From the NCBI RefSeq assembly GCF_004320525.1, contig NZ_SIHX01000001.1, forward strand, positions 558,001 to 622,000: a stretch of DNA of 64,000 bases, read 5' to 3'. Below are positions 7,630 to 18,919 of the stretch, piece by piece (the first letter of the stretch is position 1; every line of letters starts with the position of its first letter). The notes under the pieces are model-generated. The model was not told where the DNA came from. It worked only from the letters and a program-made list of their open reading frames with translations, and searched no databases. Origin of the DNA: Arthrobacter sp. S39 (GTDB lineage: Bacteria > Actinomycetota > Actinomycetes > Actinomycetales > Micrococcaceae). The position numbers and the translations under genes were made by a program.

Positions 7630-8131
7630 CGCCATGCAGCCGCTCCTCAAGAGGTTTCGGGAGGTACTGTGCCTCCAGGTCGATACCGGTCCGGCTCCCG
7701 GCAAGGCCGGACCGGCAACCGGGGAACAGGGGAGTGCGGTCGTGGAGTTTACGTTCCTCGCACTGCTCCTGATGGTTCCGTTGGTGTACTTCATCATCAC
7801 TATGGGCCAGATCCAGGGCGGGTCCTTTGCCGTCGTGGGGGCAGCCGACCAGGCCGCGAAAGTATATGTGGCCCAAGCGGATACGCAGTCAGCCCACCGC
7901 GCAGCCGAGCAGGCGGCCCTCATTGCGCTCGCGGATTACGGCCATCCTGCCGGAAACGCACAAATCTCCACGAGCTGTGAGCCCTCCGACTGTCAGGCGG
8001 CCGGAACCGCGGTCACGGTGACAGTCAACCTCACCGTGCCGCTGCCGTTTGTGCCGTTCGGCGACGGGTTCCGGCTTAATGCCAGCGAAGTAGAAGCCTC
8101 GTCCACCCAACTGGTGGGCAGGTTCCGGTGA
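7610..8131 (+). CDS. TadE-like pilus assembly protein (second copy)
   Basis: The product has 173 residues. The start at 7610 follows GGAGGTAAAGGG inside the preceding gene. The TadE signature GEQGSAVVEF leads into a membrane segment (LALLLMVPLVYFIITMG) at about residues 50-68. The exported part contains a cysteine pair (TSCEPSDC) that may form a disulphide. It is a paralogue of the gene before it and would be a second minor pseudopilin. Confidence 0.8.
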   Translation: MQLSSPNAMQPLLKRFREVLCLQVDTGPAPGKAGPATGEQGSAVVEFTFLALLLMVPLVYFIITMGQIQGGSFAVVGAADQAAKVYVAQADTQSAHRAAEQAALIALADYGHPAGNAQISTSCEPSDCQAAGTAVTVTVNLTVPLPFVPFGDGFRLNASEVEASSTQLVGRFR

Positions 8132-8574
8132 AGCCCAACGAGGCCGCAGAGGAAGGCCAGATGCTTGTCCTGATCATCGGCTACGTCCTGTTGGCACTCT
8201 TGGTGACTACCGTCGTCGTCGGCATATCAAGCGTCTACCTTGAGCACAAGCGGCTGCTGTCCCTGGCCGACGGAGCGTCACTGGCCGCAGCCGACAGCTT
8301 CACGCTGGGTGATGTCGGATCCGGCGGCGGCAGTCCTGCCGCCGTTCTCGGCTCCGAGCGCGTCAGGAATGTCGCCACCGACTTCGTCCGCAGGAATCCG
8401 GGAGCCCAGCGCCTCGACCGCCTGGAGGTCTCCATGGCAACAGGCAGTCCCGACGGTTCCACCGCCGTCGTTGTCCTGACCGCAGCTGTCCATCCGCCGG
8501 TGGTGAATTTCCTGGTGCCCGACGGAATCAGGATCGAAGCTTCATCCACGGCCCGTTCCCGCCTGACGCGGTGA
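8128..8574 (+). CDS. TadG-related pilus assembly protein
   Basis: The GTG at 8128 overlaps the previous stop (GTGA). The product has 148 residues. EEGQMLVLIIGYVLLALLV near the N-terminus and the following KRLLSLADGASLAAADSF match the N-terminal TadG-type segment, in which a hydrophobic helix is followed by a conserved DGASLAAA stretch. It is shorter than full TadG proteins, as is common in actinobacteria. It ends the visible Tad operon. The ATPase and inner-membrane genes (tadA, tadB, tadC) usually upstream are not in the window. Confidence 0.7.
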   Translation: MKPNEAAEEGQMLVLIIGYVLLALLVTTVVVGISSVYLEHKRLLSLADGASLAAADSFTLGDVGSGGGSPAAVLGSERVRNVATDFVRRNPGAQRLDRLEVSMATGSPDGSTAVVVLTAAVHPPVVNFLVPDGIRIEASSTARSRLTR

Positions 8575-8650
8575 GCGACACCTGGGGTGACGGGCGTGAC
8601 CGACAACGGGGAGTCCGGGCTCCGGCTGGATAGCGTAGGCTTAAACAACC

Positions 8651-9766
8651 ATGGCCAATATTGATTTTTCCGCAGAAATCCGCGCCCTCCGCGCTACCTA
8701 CATCTCCATCGAGCAAGTGAGCGATGTTGAGGCCCTGAAGGAGGACATCGCTGAACTCAGCGAGCGGGCGGGCGAGCCGAACCTGTGGGACGATCCCGCC
8801 ACAGCCCAGAAAATCACGTCTAGGCTCTCCCACCGCCAGTCGGAACTGGAGCGGCTCAACAAGCTGACCGCGCGGATCGACGACCTCGAAGTCCTGGTGG
8901 AGCTCGGCCAGGATGAGGACGACGCCGATTCCATGGGCGAAGCCGCCGCGGAACTGGAGTCCATCAGGAAGGCGCTGAAGGACCTCGAAATTGTCACCCT
9001 GCTCTCCGGCGAATACGACGAACGTGAAGCCGTGGTGTCCATCCGTGCCGGCGCCGGCGGGGTCGACGCCGCTGATTTCGCCGAGATGCTGATGCGGATG
9101 TACCTGCGCTGGGCGGAACGGCACGGGTACCCGACCACCGTTATGGACACCTCCTACGCTGAGGAAGCGGGCCTGAAGTCCGCCACCTTTGAGGTCAAAG
9201 CGCCCTACGCGTTTGGAACACTGAGCGTGGAAGCCGGAACGCACCGCCTCGTCCGGATCAGCCCCTTCGACAACCAGGGCCGCCGCCAGACCTCCTTTGC
9301 CGCCGTCGAGGTGATCCCCCTGATCGAACAGACGGACTCCATCGACATTCCTGACAACGAGATCCGCGTCGACGTGTTCCGGTCATCGGGCCCCGGCGGA
9401 CAGTCGGTCAACACCACGGACTCCGCCGTGCGCCTGACGCACATCCCCACCGGCACGGTGGTGTCGATGCAGAACGAGAAATCCCAGCTGCAGAACCGTG
9501 CGGCTGCCATGCGTGTCCTCCAGTCCAGGCTCCTGCTCCTGAAGAAGGAGCAGGAGGACGCCGAAAAGAAAGCATTTGCCGGGGATGTCAAGGCATCCTG
9601 GGGTGACCAGATGCGCTCCTACGTGCTCAACCCGTACCAGATGGTCAAGGACCTGCGGACTGACCACGAAGTCGGCAACACCTCAGCGGTTTTCGACGGC
9701 GAGATCGACGACTTCATCGACGCCGGCATCCGCTGGCGTACTGACAACCGCAACGCTGACAAGTAA
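8651..9766 (+). CDS. prfB: Peptide chain release factor 2
   Basis: RF2 recognises the stop codons UGA and UAA and releases the finished peptide. The 371-residue protein has the codon-reading SPF motif at residues 204-206 and the catalytic GGQ at 249-251 within [10 protein letters not shown], both in the expected order. The frame is continuous from the ATG, so there is no programmed frameshift of the type found in many other bacteria. The order prfB-ftsE-ftsX is conserved in actinobacteria. Confidence 0.97.
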   Translation: MANIDFSAEIRALRATYISIEQVSDVEALKEDIAELSERAGEPNLWDDPATAQKITSRLSHRQSELERLNKLTARIDDLEVLVELGQDEDDADSMGEAAAELESIRKALKDLEIVTLLSGEYDEREAVVSIRAGAGGVDAADFAEMLMRMYLRWAERHGYPTTVMDTSYAEEAGLKSATFEVKAPYAFGTLSVEAGTHRLVRISPFDNQGRRQTSFAAVEVIPLIEQTDSIDIPDNEIRVDVFRSSGPGGQSVNTTDSAVRLTHIPTGTVVSMQNEKSQLQNRAAAMRVLQSRLLLLKKEQEDAEKKAFAGDVKASWGDQMRSYVLNPYQMVKDLRTDHEVGNTSAVFDGEIDDFIDAGIRWRTDNRNADK

Positions 9767-9781
9767 ACGTCCGGCCGTCCC

Positions 9782-9799
9782 CGCGGGACTGATCCCGCG
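9782..9799 (+). terminator. Hairpin after prfB
   Basis: CGCGGGA-CTGA-TCCCGCG is a perfect 7-base stem right after the prfB stop. It has no T run, so termination may be partial. Confidence 0.4.
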
Positions 9800-9946
9800 A
9801 CACGCCCCCGGAAGCGGCGTAAATAAGGCATAGGGACTGCGTATAGTCGAGGAGCCGGAGCTCTACTTCCCCCAAACAGAAGCCCGCGCACCGGCTGCAG
9901 ATCTGGGCTGCGTACCATCAGTCATGCCTGCAGGGTACTTAGGGTC

Positions 9947-10741
9947 ATGATCCGATTCGAAAATGTCACCAAGGTCTACGACCAGCAGGCACGGCCGGCG
10001 CTGGACGACGTCAACCTTGAGATAGACCGCGGCGAATTCGCCTTCCTTGTAGGCGCTTCCGGGTCCGGAAAGTCGACCTTCCTGCGGCTTGTGCTCAAAG
10101 AGGACCGGGCCTCCTCCGGTGCTGTGTACGTGGCAGGCCAGAACGTCGCCAAAATCTCCAGTTGGCGCGTGCCCCGGCTTCGGCGCGGCATCGGGGTTGT
10201 CTTCCAGGACTTCCGGCTCCTGCCGCAGAAAAACGTCTTCGCCAATGTCGCTTTCGCCATGCAGGTCATCGGCAAGAGCCGCAGCGTCATCCGCGACACG
10301 GTGCCCGAGGTACTCAAGACGGTTGGTCTCGAAGGCAAAGAAAACCGGCTCCCACACGAGCTTTCCGGCGGTGAGCAGCAGCGCGTGGCCATCGCCCGGG
10401 CGGTGGTCAACCGGCCCGGCATTCTCCTCGCCGACGAACCGACGGGAAACCTGGACCCCACCACCTCAATGGGCATCATGGGCGTGCTGGACAAGATCAA
10501 CCAGAATGGCACCACAGTGGTGATGGCCACCCACGACGACGACATTGTCAACGAAATGCGCAAGCGCGTGGTTGAGCTGAAGAATGGTGTGGTCATCCGC
10601 GACGAAGCGAAGGCCCTGTACACCTCCATGATTCCAATTGTCGGGCAGTCGCGGCGGCTCAAGGACGCCAGCGGCCGGGAAGAGATACCGCCTGCCAGCC
10701 CTGAAGGCCGCGGCGATGGCGCAGGGGAGGACCAGCGATGA
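9947..10741 (+). CDS. ftsE: Cell division ABC ATPase FtsE
   Basis: FtsE is the ATPase of the FtsEX complex, which sits at the division septum and activates a peptidoglycan hydrolase. The 264-residue protein has Walker [10 protein letters not shown] at residues 36-44, the signature LSGGEQQR from 139 and Walker [10 protein letters not shown] at 159-167. The C-terminal 35 residues are an extension beyond the core ABC domain. It overlaps ftsX by 4 bases (ATGA). A possible promoter lies about 100 bases upstream (TATAGT near 9842). Confidence 0.96.
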   Translation: MIRFENVTKVYDQQARPALDDVNLEIDRGEFAFLVGASGSGKSTFLRLVLKEDRASSGAVYVAGQNVAKISSWRVPRLRRGIGVVFQDFRLLPQKNVFANVAFAMQVIGKSRSVIRDTVPEVLKTVGLEGKENRLPHELSGGEQQRVAIARAVVNRPGILLADEPTGNLDPTTSMGIMGVLDKINQNGTTVVMATHDDDIVNEMRKRVVELKNGVVIRDEAKALYTSMIPIVGQSRRLKDASGREEIPPASPEGRGDGAGEDQR

Positions 10742-11652
10742 GGCTCGCTTTTATCCTCGGTGAGATTGGCAGTGGACTCCGCCGGAACGTCTCGATGGTC
10801 GTGTCGGTCATCCTGGTGACCTTTGTGTCCCTGACCTTTGTTGGCGCCGCGGGCATGCTTCAGCTGCAAATCAACCAGATGAAGGGCTTCTGGTACGACA
10901 AAGTCCAGGTGGCGATCTTCCTGTGCAGTGACGGTTCGACGGCGACCGGGTGCGCCACCGGCCCGGTCACCCCGGAGCAGCAGGACAACCTGCAAAGCCT
11001 CCTGGAGTCACCTGCAGTTTCGCAGTACATCAACGACTTCCAGTTCGAGTCCAAAGACGAGGCCTACAAGCACTTCAAGGACCAGTTCTCGAATTCCCCG
11101 ATTGTTGACTCGGTCACGCCTGACCAGCTCCCGGCCTCCTTCCGGATCAACATGAAGGACCCCGAGAAGTACCAGATCATCAGCGAGACGTTTTCATCGC
11201 AGCCCGGCGTCGAGACCGTGATTGACCAGCGCCAGCTGCTGGAACGGCTCTTCTCTGCCATGAATGCCGCTTCCCTCGTGGCTGTCAGCGTTGCCGGCGT
11301 CATGATTGTCTGCGCAATCCTCCTGATTGCCACCACTATCCGGCTCTCCGCTTTCAGCCGCCGCCGCGAAACGGGCATCATGCGCCTCGTGGGCGCCTCG
11401 AAAACAGTGATCCAGCTGCCGTTCATCCTTGAAGGCGTCATTGCCGCTGTCATCGGTGCAGCGCTGGCGTCCGGCACCTTATGGGCGGTGGCGCACTTCT
11501 TCCTCGGTGAATACCTGTCCAAGCAGTACCCGGACACAGCCTTCATCTCGCCAGGGCAGACACTCATCCTTGCGCCTGCCCTGCTAATCCTTGGCGGATC
11601 TTTGGCAGGAATTTCGTCTCTCTTGACCTTGCGCAGATATTTGAGGGTCTAG
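10738..11652 (+). CDS. ftsX: Cell division permease-like protein FtsX
   Basis: This 304-residue protein has one N-terminal membrane segment (residues 20-42), a large extracellular loop with two cysteines (FLCSDG, TGCATG), and three C-terminal membrane segments. That is the standard FtsX layout. FtsX transmits ATP-driven movements of FtsE to a hydrolase outside the cell. The gene order places a LytM-type peptidase directly after it, which is the likely client. Confidence 0.95.
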   Translation: MRLAFILGEIGSGLRRNVSMVVSVILVTFVSLTFVGAAGMLQLQINQMKGFWYDKVQVAIFLCSDGSTATGCATGPVTPEQQDNLQSLLESPAVSQYINDFQFESKDEAYKHFKDQFSNSPIVDSVTPDQLPASFRINMKDPEKYQIISETFSSQPGVETVIDQRQLLERLFSAMNAASLVAVSVAGVMIVCAILLIATTIRLSAFSRRRETGIMRLVGASKTVIQLPFILEGVIAAVIGAALASGTLWAVAHFFLGEYLSKQYPDTAFISPGQTLILAPALLILGGSLAGISSLLTLRRYLRV

Positions 11653-11679
11653 GCTGTGCAAACCGAACAAGGAAAGCTT

Positions 11680-13083
11680 ATGACTGGTCTCGATCGAACT
11701 TCCCGCCTGCCCCGCAAGAGCCGCACCCGCCAGGCGCGCCGTACAGGCATCATCAGCGGTGTCCTGGCGCTGGTCCTTGCAGCGAGCCTTGGCGCCTCAA
11801 CGCCGGTGGCCTTCGCCGATGAACTGGAAGACAAGCAGGCAGCCCTCGAAGCCGAGGCCGCCCGGGTCCAGCAATCCCTCGAATTTGTTGACTCGCGGAT
11901 CGCCAAAGCCGCAGGCGACCTGGTAATTTACCAGGGTCAGCTTCCCGGCGCCCAGCAGGCACTGCTCGAAGCCCAGGGCAGGGTTGCAACTGCGGTCAAG
12001 GAGGTCGAGGCACTCTCGGCGCGCGTGGACCTTGCGCAGCAGAACAAGGCCAAGATCACGCAGCAGCTAGAGACGGACAAGCAAAAGATCGCCGACACGA
12101 AGAAGCTCATCGGCCAGATTGCCACCCAGGCGTACAAGTCCGGCGGCGTCCCCTCCAACCTCACGCTCTTTTTCGGATCCAACGCGGGCGGCAGCCTCAC
12201 CGACACGATGGACCTCGCCGACCAGGCGATGCGGAGCCAGAACGCGGCCATGGACAAGCTGTCCCAGCAGAGCGCCACGAACGTCAACTCGCAGGCACGG
12301 CTCGCTGCCGTTGAAGCGGAGATCCAGGACCTGAAGGCCAAGGCCGACGCCGCCCTCGAACGTGAAAAAGCTGCCCGCGACGAAGCGGAGGCCAAAAAGG
12401 CACAGGTTGACCAGCTGATCGCGGACACCATCCGCCTCGACGCCGAACTCCAGGCGGCAAAGCCGGGAATCCAGAGCCAGCTGGCAGCCGTTGAGGCCAG
12501 CCAGAATGCTGTCGCCAACGAAATCGCCGAAAGGGACCGCAGGCTGCGGGAAGCCTGGGAAGCAGAACAGCGGCGTCTCGCTGAGGCGGCAGCCGCTGCA
12601 GCAGCCGCGGCGGGACGGGCTGTGCAGCCGTACGCTCCGGTGACCGGGTCGCCGTCGGCGTTTGGCCTGCGCCATCCCTTCTCGGGTGACGTGCCCATCA
12701 CTTCCGGGTTCGGCTGGCGTGCCACTCCTCCGGGAACCATCGACTTCTACGGCACCGGCGGTTACCTGCACACCGGCATCGACTTCGGAGCAGCCTGCGG
12801 AACCCCTGTTTACGCAGCCGCTGCCGGAGAAGTCTTTTCCTCCGGCTGGAACTCGGCCGACGGCGGCGGGTGGCGGGTCAAGCTGTCGCACGGCGTTGTG
12901 GAAGGCAACTCGCTGACCACGATCTACTACCACAACAGCAGCATCGTCGTCTCGAATGGCCAGCGCGTTTCCCAGGGCCAGCTCATTGCCTACTCGGGCA
13001 ACACCGGCAATTCCACGGGGTGCCATGCACACTTCGAGACGTGGCTCAACGGCGGGGCCGTTGATCCGATGCGGCTGCTGTAA
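11680..13083 (+). CDS. Secreted M23 (LytM) peptidoglycan hydrolase with coiled coil
   Basis: The ATG at 11680 has a ribosome site (AAGGAAAG) and gives a 467-residue protein. The N-terminus is basic, with a signal peptide ending near VAFADE. A long coiled coil rich in Ala, Glu, Lys and Gln follows, to about residue 310. The C-terminal LytM domain keeps the zinc ligands: HTGIDFG (H and D) and CHAHFE. It should therefore be an active enzyme, unlike EnvC of E. coli, which only activates amidases. The coiled coil probably docks on FtsX, as for PcsB and CwlO-type enzymes. Confidence 0.9.
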   Translation: MTGLDRTSRLPRKSRTRQARRTGIISGVLALVLAASLGASTPVAFADELEDKQAALEAEAARVQQSLEFVDSRIAKAAGDLVIYQGQLPGAQQALLEAQGRVATAVKEVEALSARVDLAQQNKAKITQQLETDKQKIADTKKLIGQIATQAYKSGGVPSNLTLFFGSNAGGSLTDTMDLADQAMRSQNAAMDKLSQQSATNVNSQARLAAVEAEIQDLKAKADAALEREKAARDEAEAKKAQVDQLIADTIRLDAELQAAKPGIQSQLAAVEASQNAVANEIAERDRRLREAWEAEQRRLAEAAAAAAAAAGRAVQPYAPVTGSPSAFGLRHPFSGDVPITSGFGWRATPPGTIDFYGTGGYLHTGIDFGAACGTPVYAAAAGEVFSSGWNSADGGGWRVKLSHGVVEGNSLTTIYYHNSSIVVSNGQRVSQGQLIAYSGNTGNSTGCHAHFETWLNGGAVDPMRLL

Positions 13084-13170
13084 CACCGCTCCGCGCCTGC
13101 CGTACACTGGTATGACTTCGCGCCGGACCGGCCGGAGCCACTGACGATCCAAGAACCGAGGAGTTCCACC

Positions 13171-13641
13171 GTGCCCAAAGAAAGTGGCCGTAAAGTGGTG
13201 GCCACCAACCGCAAGGCCCGGCATGACTACCACGTGCTGGATACGTATGAGGCGGGCATTGCCCTGATGGGCACAGAGGTCAAGTCGCTCCGGGAGGGCC
13301 ACGCATCCATGGTTGATGGCTTCTGCACCTTCTACAACGACGAGTTGTGGATGGAGGGCATCCACATCCCGGAGTACAACCAGGGATCCTGGACCAACCA
13401 CGCAGCCCGCCGGCGCCGGAAGCTGCTGCTGCACCGGGAAGAGCTCATCAAAATTTCCCACAAGGTCAGGGAATCCGGCTTCACCATCGTGCCGCTGCAG
13501 CTGTACTTTGTTGACGGCCGGGCGAAGGTGGAGATCGGCGTCGCCCGCGGCAAGCGGGAGTACGACAAGCGCCAGACCCTGCGTGAGCAGCAGGACACGC
13601 GCGAGGCCCTGCGCGAGGTCCGGGAACGCAACCGCAGGTAG
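13171..13641 (+). CDS. smpB: SsrA-binding protein SmpB
   Basis: SmpB binds tmRNA and takes it to stalled ribosomes. The 156-residue protein contains the family motifs NRKARHDYHVLDTYEAGI, GTEVKSLREG and the basic C-terminal tail (KREYDKRQTLREQQ). It starts with a GTG after a GAGGAG ribosome site. The tmRNA gene follows directly, the usual arrangement. Confidence 0.97.
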   Translation: MPKESGRKVVATNRKARHDYHVLDTYEAGIALMGTEVKSLREGHASMVDGFCTFYNDELWMEGIHIPEYNQGSWTNHAARRRRKLLLHREELIKISHKVRESGFTIVPLQLYFVDGRAKVEIGVARGKREYDKRQTLREQQDTREALREVRERNRR

Positions 13642-13730
13642 GAATCATTTCCGCCTGCCATGCGTTATGATTGGTAGTCCGGCGGGCATTGGGACGCAAA
13701 ACCTGACCTGCCGGGTTGGTAACAAAATAC

Positions 13731-14096
13731 GGGGATGATCGGTTTCGACGATGTTAGTCGCGACAGGTGAAGCGGGCCGAGGATGCAGAATTATCTCGTA
13801 AACGCTGTCTGCAAAACAATAAGTGCCAAATCAAACCGCACTGACTTCGCTCTCGCTGCCTAAGCAGTAAGACAGTCCGTCAGCCCGAGGTTGCTATTGC
13901 CCCGGATGCTGGCGTCATTTAGATAGCCACTGCTGTTTGCCTCCGTCATCGGGGTAAACGGGACTCTTAGATGACTGGGCCCGGATCAGCCAGCTGTTTG
14001 CAGCATGGCCGGGGCCGAGAAAATCCGACGCAAACTGCGCCCGGAGAAGCCCTGACAACACGACATCGGACGGGGGTTCAATTCCCCCCATCTCCA
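13731..14096 (+). ncRNA. ssrA: Transfer-messenger RNA (tmRNA)
   Basis: The 5' end GGGGATGATC pairs with the 3' end CATCTCC at 14089-14095, and the GGTTCAATTCC T arm precedes it. The conserved actinobacterial GCAAAACAATAAGTGCC stretch marks the resume site. The tag frame runs from GCC at 13825 to TAA at 13861-13863 and encodes AKSNRTDFALAA, a normal degradation tag with ALAA at the end. The terminal CCA is not encoded: CA and TT follow the discriminator base. Confidence 0.95.
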
Positions 14097-14144
14097 CATT
14101 TCGAATGGGTCGAGACGTCCTCTGTGGATGAAGCGATTCACGGG

Positions 14145-14176
14145 AAAGCACCCCGGTCCTCGGACCGGGGTGCTTT
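14145..14176 (+). terminator. Terminator after tmRNA
   Basis: AAAGCACCCCGGTCC-TC-GGACCGGGGTGCTTT is a perfect 15-base stem followed by more T residues. It ends the tmRNA transcript and may also stop the convergent rmlA transcript. Confidence 0.9.
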
Positions 14177-14208
14177 TCTTTGTCTGGGTTGTGGGTGCCC
14201 GGAGAAAG

Positions 14209-16151
<1,943 letters not shown>

Positions 16152-16154
16152 ACG

Positions 16155-17573
16155 ATGTCCATCGAGTTCGCGAAGAAGCTGACTGCGCACGAGACCCCGA
16201 TCCCCGGCGTCGTCCTCTATCACCTTCCGGTCCACGGCGACAACCGTGGCTGGTTCAAGGAAAACTGGCAGCGGGAGAAAATGGTGGCCCTGGGGCTGCC
16301 CGATTTCAAGCCGGTCCAGAACAACGTCTCCTATAACGAGAAAGCCGGCACCACCCGCGGGATCCATGCGGAACCGTGGGACAAATTCATCTCCGTGGCC
16401 ACGGGCAGGATATTCGGCGCCTGGGTGGACCTGCGCGAAGGGCCCTCGTTCGGGGCCGTGTTCACAACGGAACTTGACGCCAGCCAGGCCATTTTTATCC
16501 CCAGAGGAGTGGGCAATGCCTTCCAGACGCTGGAAGACGACACCTCCTACACCTACCTGGTCAACGACCACTGGTCCGCCGATGCGCAGGATCAGTACAC
16601 CTTCCTGAACCTTGCAGACGAGACCGTTGCCATCCAGTGGCCCGTCCCGCTCCACCAGGCAGAGCTCTCGGACAAAGACAAAGCCCACCCCAGGCTGGGC
16701 GGCGTTGTCCCCATGGCGCCCAAGAGGACGCTCGTGCTTGGCGCTGATGGGCAGGTGGGGAGAGCACTGCGCCGACTTTTCGACGGCGATGCCTCAGTTG
16801 AGTTCGCCGCCCGCGGCGACTTCGACATCACCAGCGCACAGGCCTATACCCAGAAGAACTGGAAGAATTACTCAACGGTGATCAATGCCGCCGCCTACAC
16901 CGCCGTGGACCAGGCCGAGACAACCGAAGGGCGTGCCGCTGCCTGGCAGATCAATGCTGTGGCAGTGGCTCACCTGGCCCGAACCGCCGTCGAATACGAC
17001 CTGACGCTGGTTCATGTGTCGTCCGACTACGTCTTTGACGGAACGCGGGACATCCATGGCGAAGACGAGCTGCCGACCCCCCTGGGTGCATATGGCCAGA
17101 GCAAAGCCGCCGGAGACAGCGTGGTGAGCGTGGTGCCCAAGCACTACATCGTGAGGACCAGTTGGGTGATTGGCGATGGAAAAAACTTCGTCCGGACCAT
17201 GGCGTCGTTGGCGGCCCGTGGCGTCAAACCCTCCGTCGTCAACGACCAGACGGGCCGCCTCAGTTTTACCGAGGACATAGCCGAAGGCCTCAAGCATCTC
17301 CTCGATGTTTCGGCACCGTACGGCGCGTACAACCTTACCAACGAAGGTGAACCCCAGACATGGGCGGACATTGCGGCCGACGTCTACAGTCTGACCGGGG
17401 CCCGGCGTGAAGACGTCACCGGAGTAACCACTGAAGAGTACTTCAAGGACCTGGCCGCCGCGCCGCGCCCACTCAAGAGCACCCTGGACCTCAACAAGAT
17501 CAAGGCCACGGGCTTCCGTCCCCGGTCCTCAGCGGAGGCGCTCGAACATTACTTGAATCACCAGAGACGTTAG
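16155..17573 (+). CDS. rmlCD: Fused dTDP-4-dehydrorhamnose 3,5-epimerase / reductase
   Basis: The product has 472 residues in two parts. Residues 1-185 are an RmlC-like cupin, with HGDNRGWFKENW, TTRGIHAE holding the catalytic His, and RIFGAWVDLREG. Residues 190-472 are an RmlD-type reductase, with LGADGQVG for NADPH, VSSDYVFDG, and YGQSKAAGD as the YxxxK site. The last two steps of dTDP-L-rhamnose synthesis would be done by one chain. Fusions of this type are known in Arthrobacter relatives. The rhamnose probably goes to cell-wall polysaccharide. Confidence 0.9.
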   Translation: MSIEFAKKLTAHETPIPGVVLYHLPVHGDNRGWFKENWQREKMVALGLPDFKPVQNNVSYNEKAGTTRGIHAEPWDKFISVATGRIFGAWVDLREGPSFGAVFTTELDASQAIFIPRGVGNAFQTLEDDTSYTYLVNDHWSADAQDQYTFLNLADETVAIQWPVPLHQAELSDKDKAHPRLGGVVPMAPKRTLVLGADGQVGRALRRLFDGDASVEFAARGDFDITSAQAYTQKNWKNYSTVINAAAYTAVDQAETTEGRAAAWQINAVAVAHLARTAVEYDLTLVHVSSDYVFDGTRDIHGEDELPTPLGAYGQSKAAGDSVVSVVPKHYIVRTSWVIGDGKNFVRTMASLAARGVKPSVVNDQTGRLSFTEDIAEGLKHLLDVSAPYGAYNLTNEGEPQTWADIAADVYSLTGARREDVTGVTTEEYFKDLAAAPRPLKSTLDLNKIKATGFRPRSSAEALEHYLNHQRR

Positions 17574-17712
17574 ACCTTCCCGGTTTCCCTTGTTCACCCA
17601 CGGCGTAGCCGGTCCGGGACTACCGGACGCCGTCGCGTGGTTGTCGCCAGTAAGCTCCGGTGCAGCACAAGGTCTGGAAGCCGGAGGCTGCCTTAACACC
17701 AGGAGGTGGGCC

Positions 17713-18693
17713 ATGGACCAGGTGCTGAAGCCCGGTTCGCCGGCGTCCGACGACGGGCCGCTGGACTCGTACTCGCAGACGGTCATGCGCGTGGCTGAGA
17801 CGGTCACACCGCATGTTGCCGCCATTGAAATGACGGGGAACCGCCGCAACGGCCGGTTCCGCGTGGGCGCAGGGTCGGCGGTGCTCTTCACATCGGACGG
17901 CTACCTCCTGACAAATTCCCATGTAGTAGCCGGCACCCACCAGGGCCACGCTGTCTTCGCGGACGGCAGCCGCACCGACCTCGAACTTGTAGGTGCGGAT
18001 GCCTTGTCGGATCTCGCCGTTGTCCACGGCCGCGCGCCGAAAGTCCCGCCCGCCGAATTCGGCGACGCCGAGACTCTCCGTGTGGGACAGCTTGTTGTCG
18101 CCGTCGGGAATCCGCTGGGGCTGGCCGGGTCCGTGACAGCCGGCGTCGTCAGCGGCCTCGGCAGGGCTATCCCGGTATGGGCAGGCGGCAACCGGCGCGT
18201 GATCGAGGACGTCATCCAAACCGATGCGGCACTGAACGCCGGGAGTTCCGGCGGTGCGCTGGCGGACACCCACGGCCGGATCGTCGGCATCAACACGGCC
18301 GTTGCCGGGGCCGGGCTGGGACTTGCAGTGCCGATCAACACCACCACCCGGAGGATCATCGCCGCGCTGCTGGCTGACGGGCGGGTCCGCCGGGCCTACC
18401 TGGGCGTGGTCAGCACGCCCATCCGCCTGAACGCGAGTGCCGTGGTCCGGACAGGCCAGCGGGACGGGCTGCGCGTTGTGGAGGTCCTGGCCGGTTCACC
18501 CGCAGACCGCGCAGGCCTGCTGGCAGGGGACATCATCCTGACAGCAGGAAACCGCCCCGTCAGCAACGCCGAAAGCCTGCAGAAGCTGCTGTTTGCCGAT
18601 GCTATCGGGCAGCCCTTGCGGATCGACGTGCTGAGGGACGGCAAGGAAACGGAACTCGTGGCCGTACCTGAAGAGATGGCTGCTGGCGGGTAA
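17713..18693 (+). CDS. HtrA-like trypsin-fold serine protease with PDZ domain
   Basis: The ATG at 17713 follows a perfect AGGAGGT and gives 326 residues. The longer open frame to 17590 has no ribosome site. The catalytic triad is visible as His70 (LTNSHVV), Asp100 (ALSDLAVV) and Ser179 (NAGSSGGAL). A PDZ domain covers about residues 225-318 (VVEVLAGSPADRAGLLAGDIIL). No signal peptide or membrane anchor is present, so the enzyme appears cytoplasmic, unusual for the HtrA/DegP group. Confidence 0.9.
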   Translation: MDQVLKPGSPASDDGPLDSYSQTVMRVAETVTPHVAAIEMTGNRRNGRFRVGAGSAVLFTSDGYLLTNSHVVAGTHQGHAVFADGSRTDLELVGADALSDLAVVHGRAPKVPPAEFGDAETLRVGQLVVAVGNPLGLAGSVTAGVVSGLGRAIPVWAGGNRRVIEDVIQTDAALNAGSSGGALADTHGRIVGINTAVAGAGLGLAVPINTTTRRIIAALLADGRVRRAYLGVVSTPIRLNASAVVRTGQRDGLRVVEVLAGSPADRAGLLAGDIILTAGNRPVSNAESLQKLLFADAIGQPLRIDVLRDGKETELVAVPEEMAAGG

Positions 18694-18699
18694 ACCCCG

Positions 18700-18837
18700 C
18701 TACCGGCGCTTCTTCAGGTGCGCGACAGGATCCTGCGGGCCGTCAATCGGGCTCTTGGCCTTCTTTTCGGCGCGTTTCTCCTTGATGGTTTTCACCGGCT
18801 TCTTGGACAGATTGTGGTGGGGTGTTTTGTCCGGCAT
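18700..18837 (-). CDS. Small basic protein (45 residues), unknown function
   Basis: On the minus strand, AGGGAGC lies 5 bases before an ATG that opens a 45-residue frame starting MPDKTPHHNLSKKP and ending HLKKRR. The codon choice is strongly GC3-biased, like real genes here. The protein is very rich in Lys and has no hydrophobic segment. It recalls small conserved actinobacterial proteins of unknown function. It is convergent with the protease gene, 6 bases apart. Confidence 0.65.
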   Translation of the reverse strand: MPDKTPHHNLSKKPVKTIKEKRAEKKAKSPIDGPQDPVAHLKKRR

Positions 18838-18919
18838 AGCGTGCTCCCTTTACTCAGCGGGACGGCATGCGTCCCACCTCGTAAATTACGCCTGATTCGC
18901 CCTTAAAGAAATGCCGGAC

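Noticed and set aside
8651..9766. Programmed frameshift in prfB
   Set aside because: The frame is continuous from ATG to stop, with no internal TGA, as usual in actinobacteria.
12067..13461. 464-residue minus-strand frame
   Set aside because: It is antisense to the LytM peptidase and smpB and has no recognisable features.
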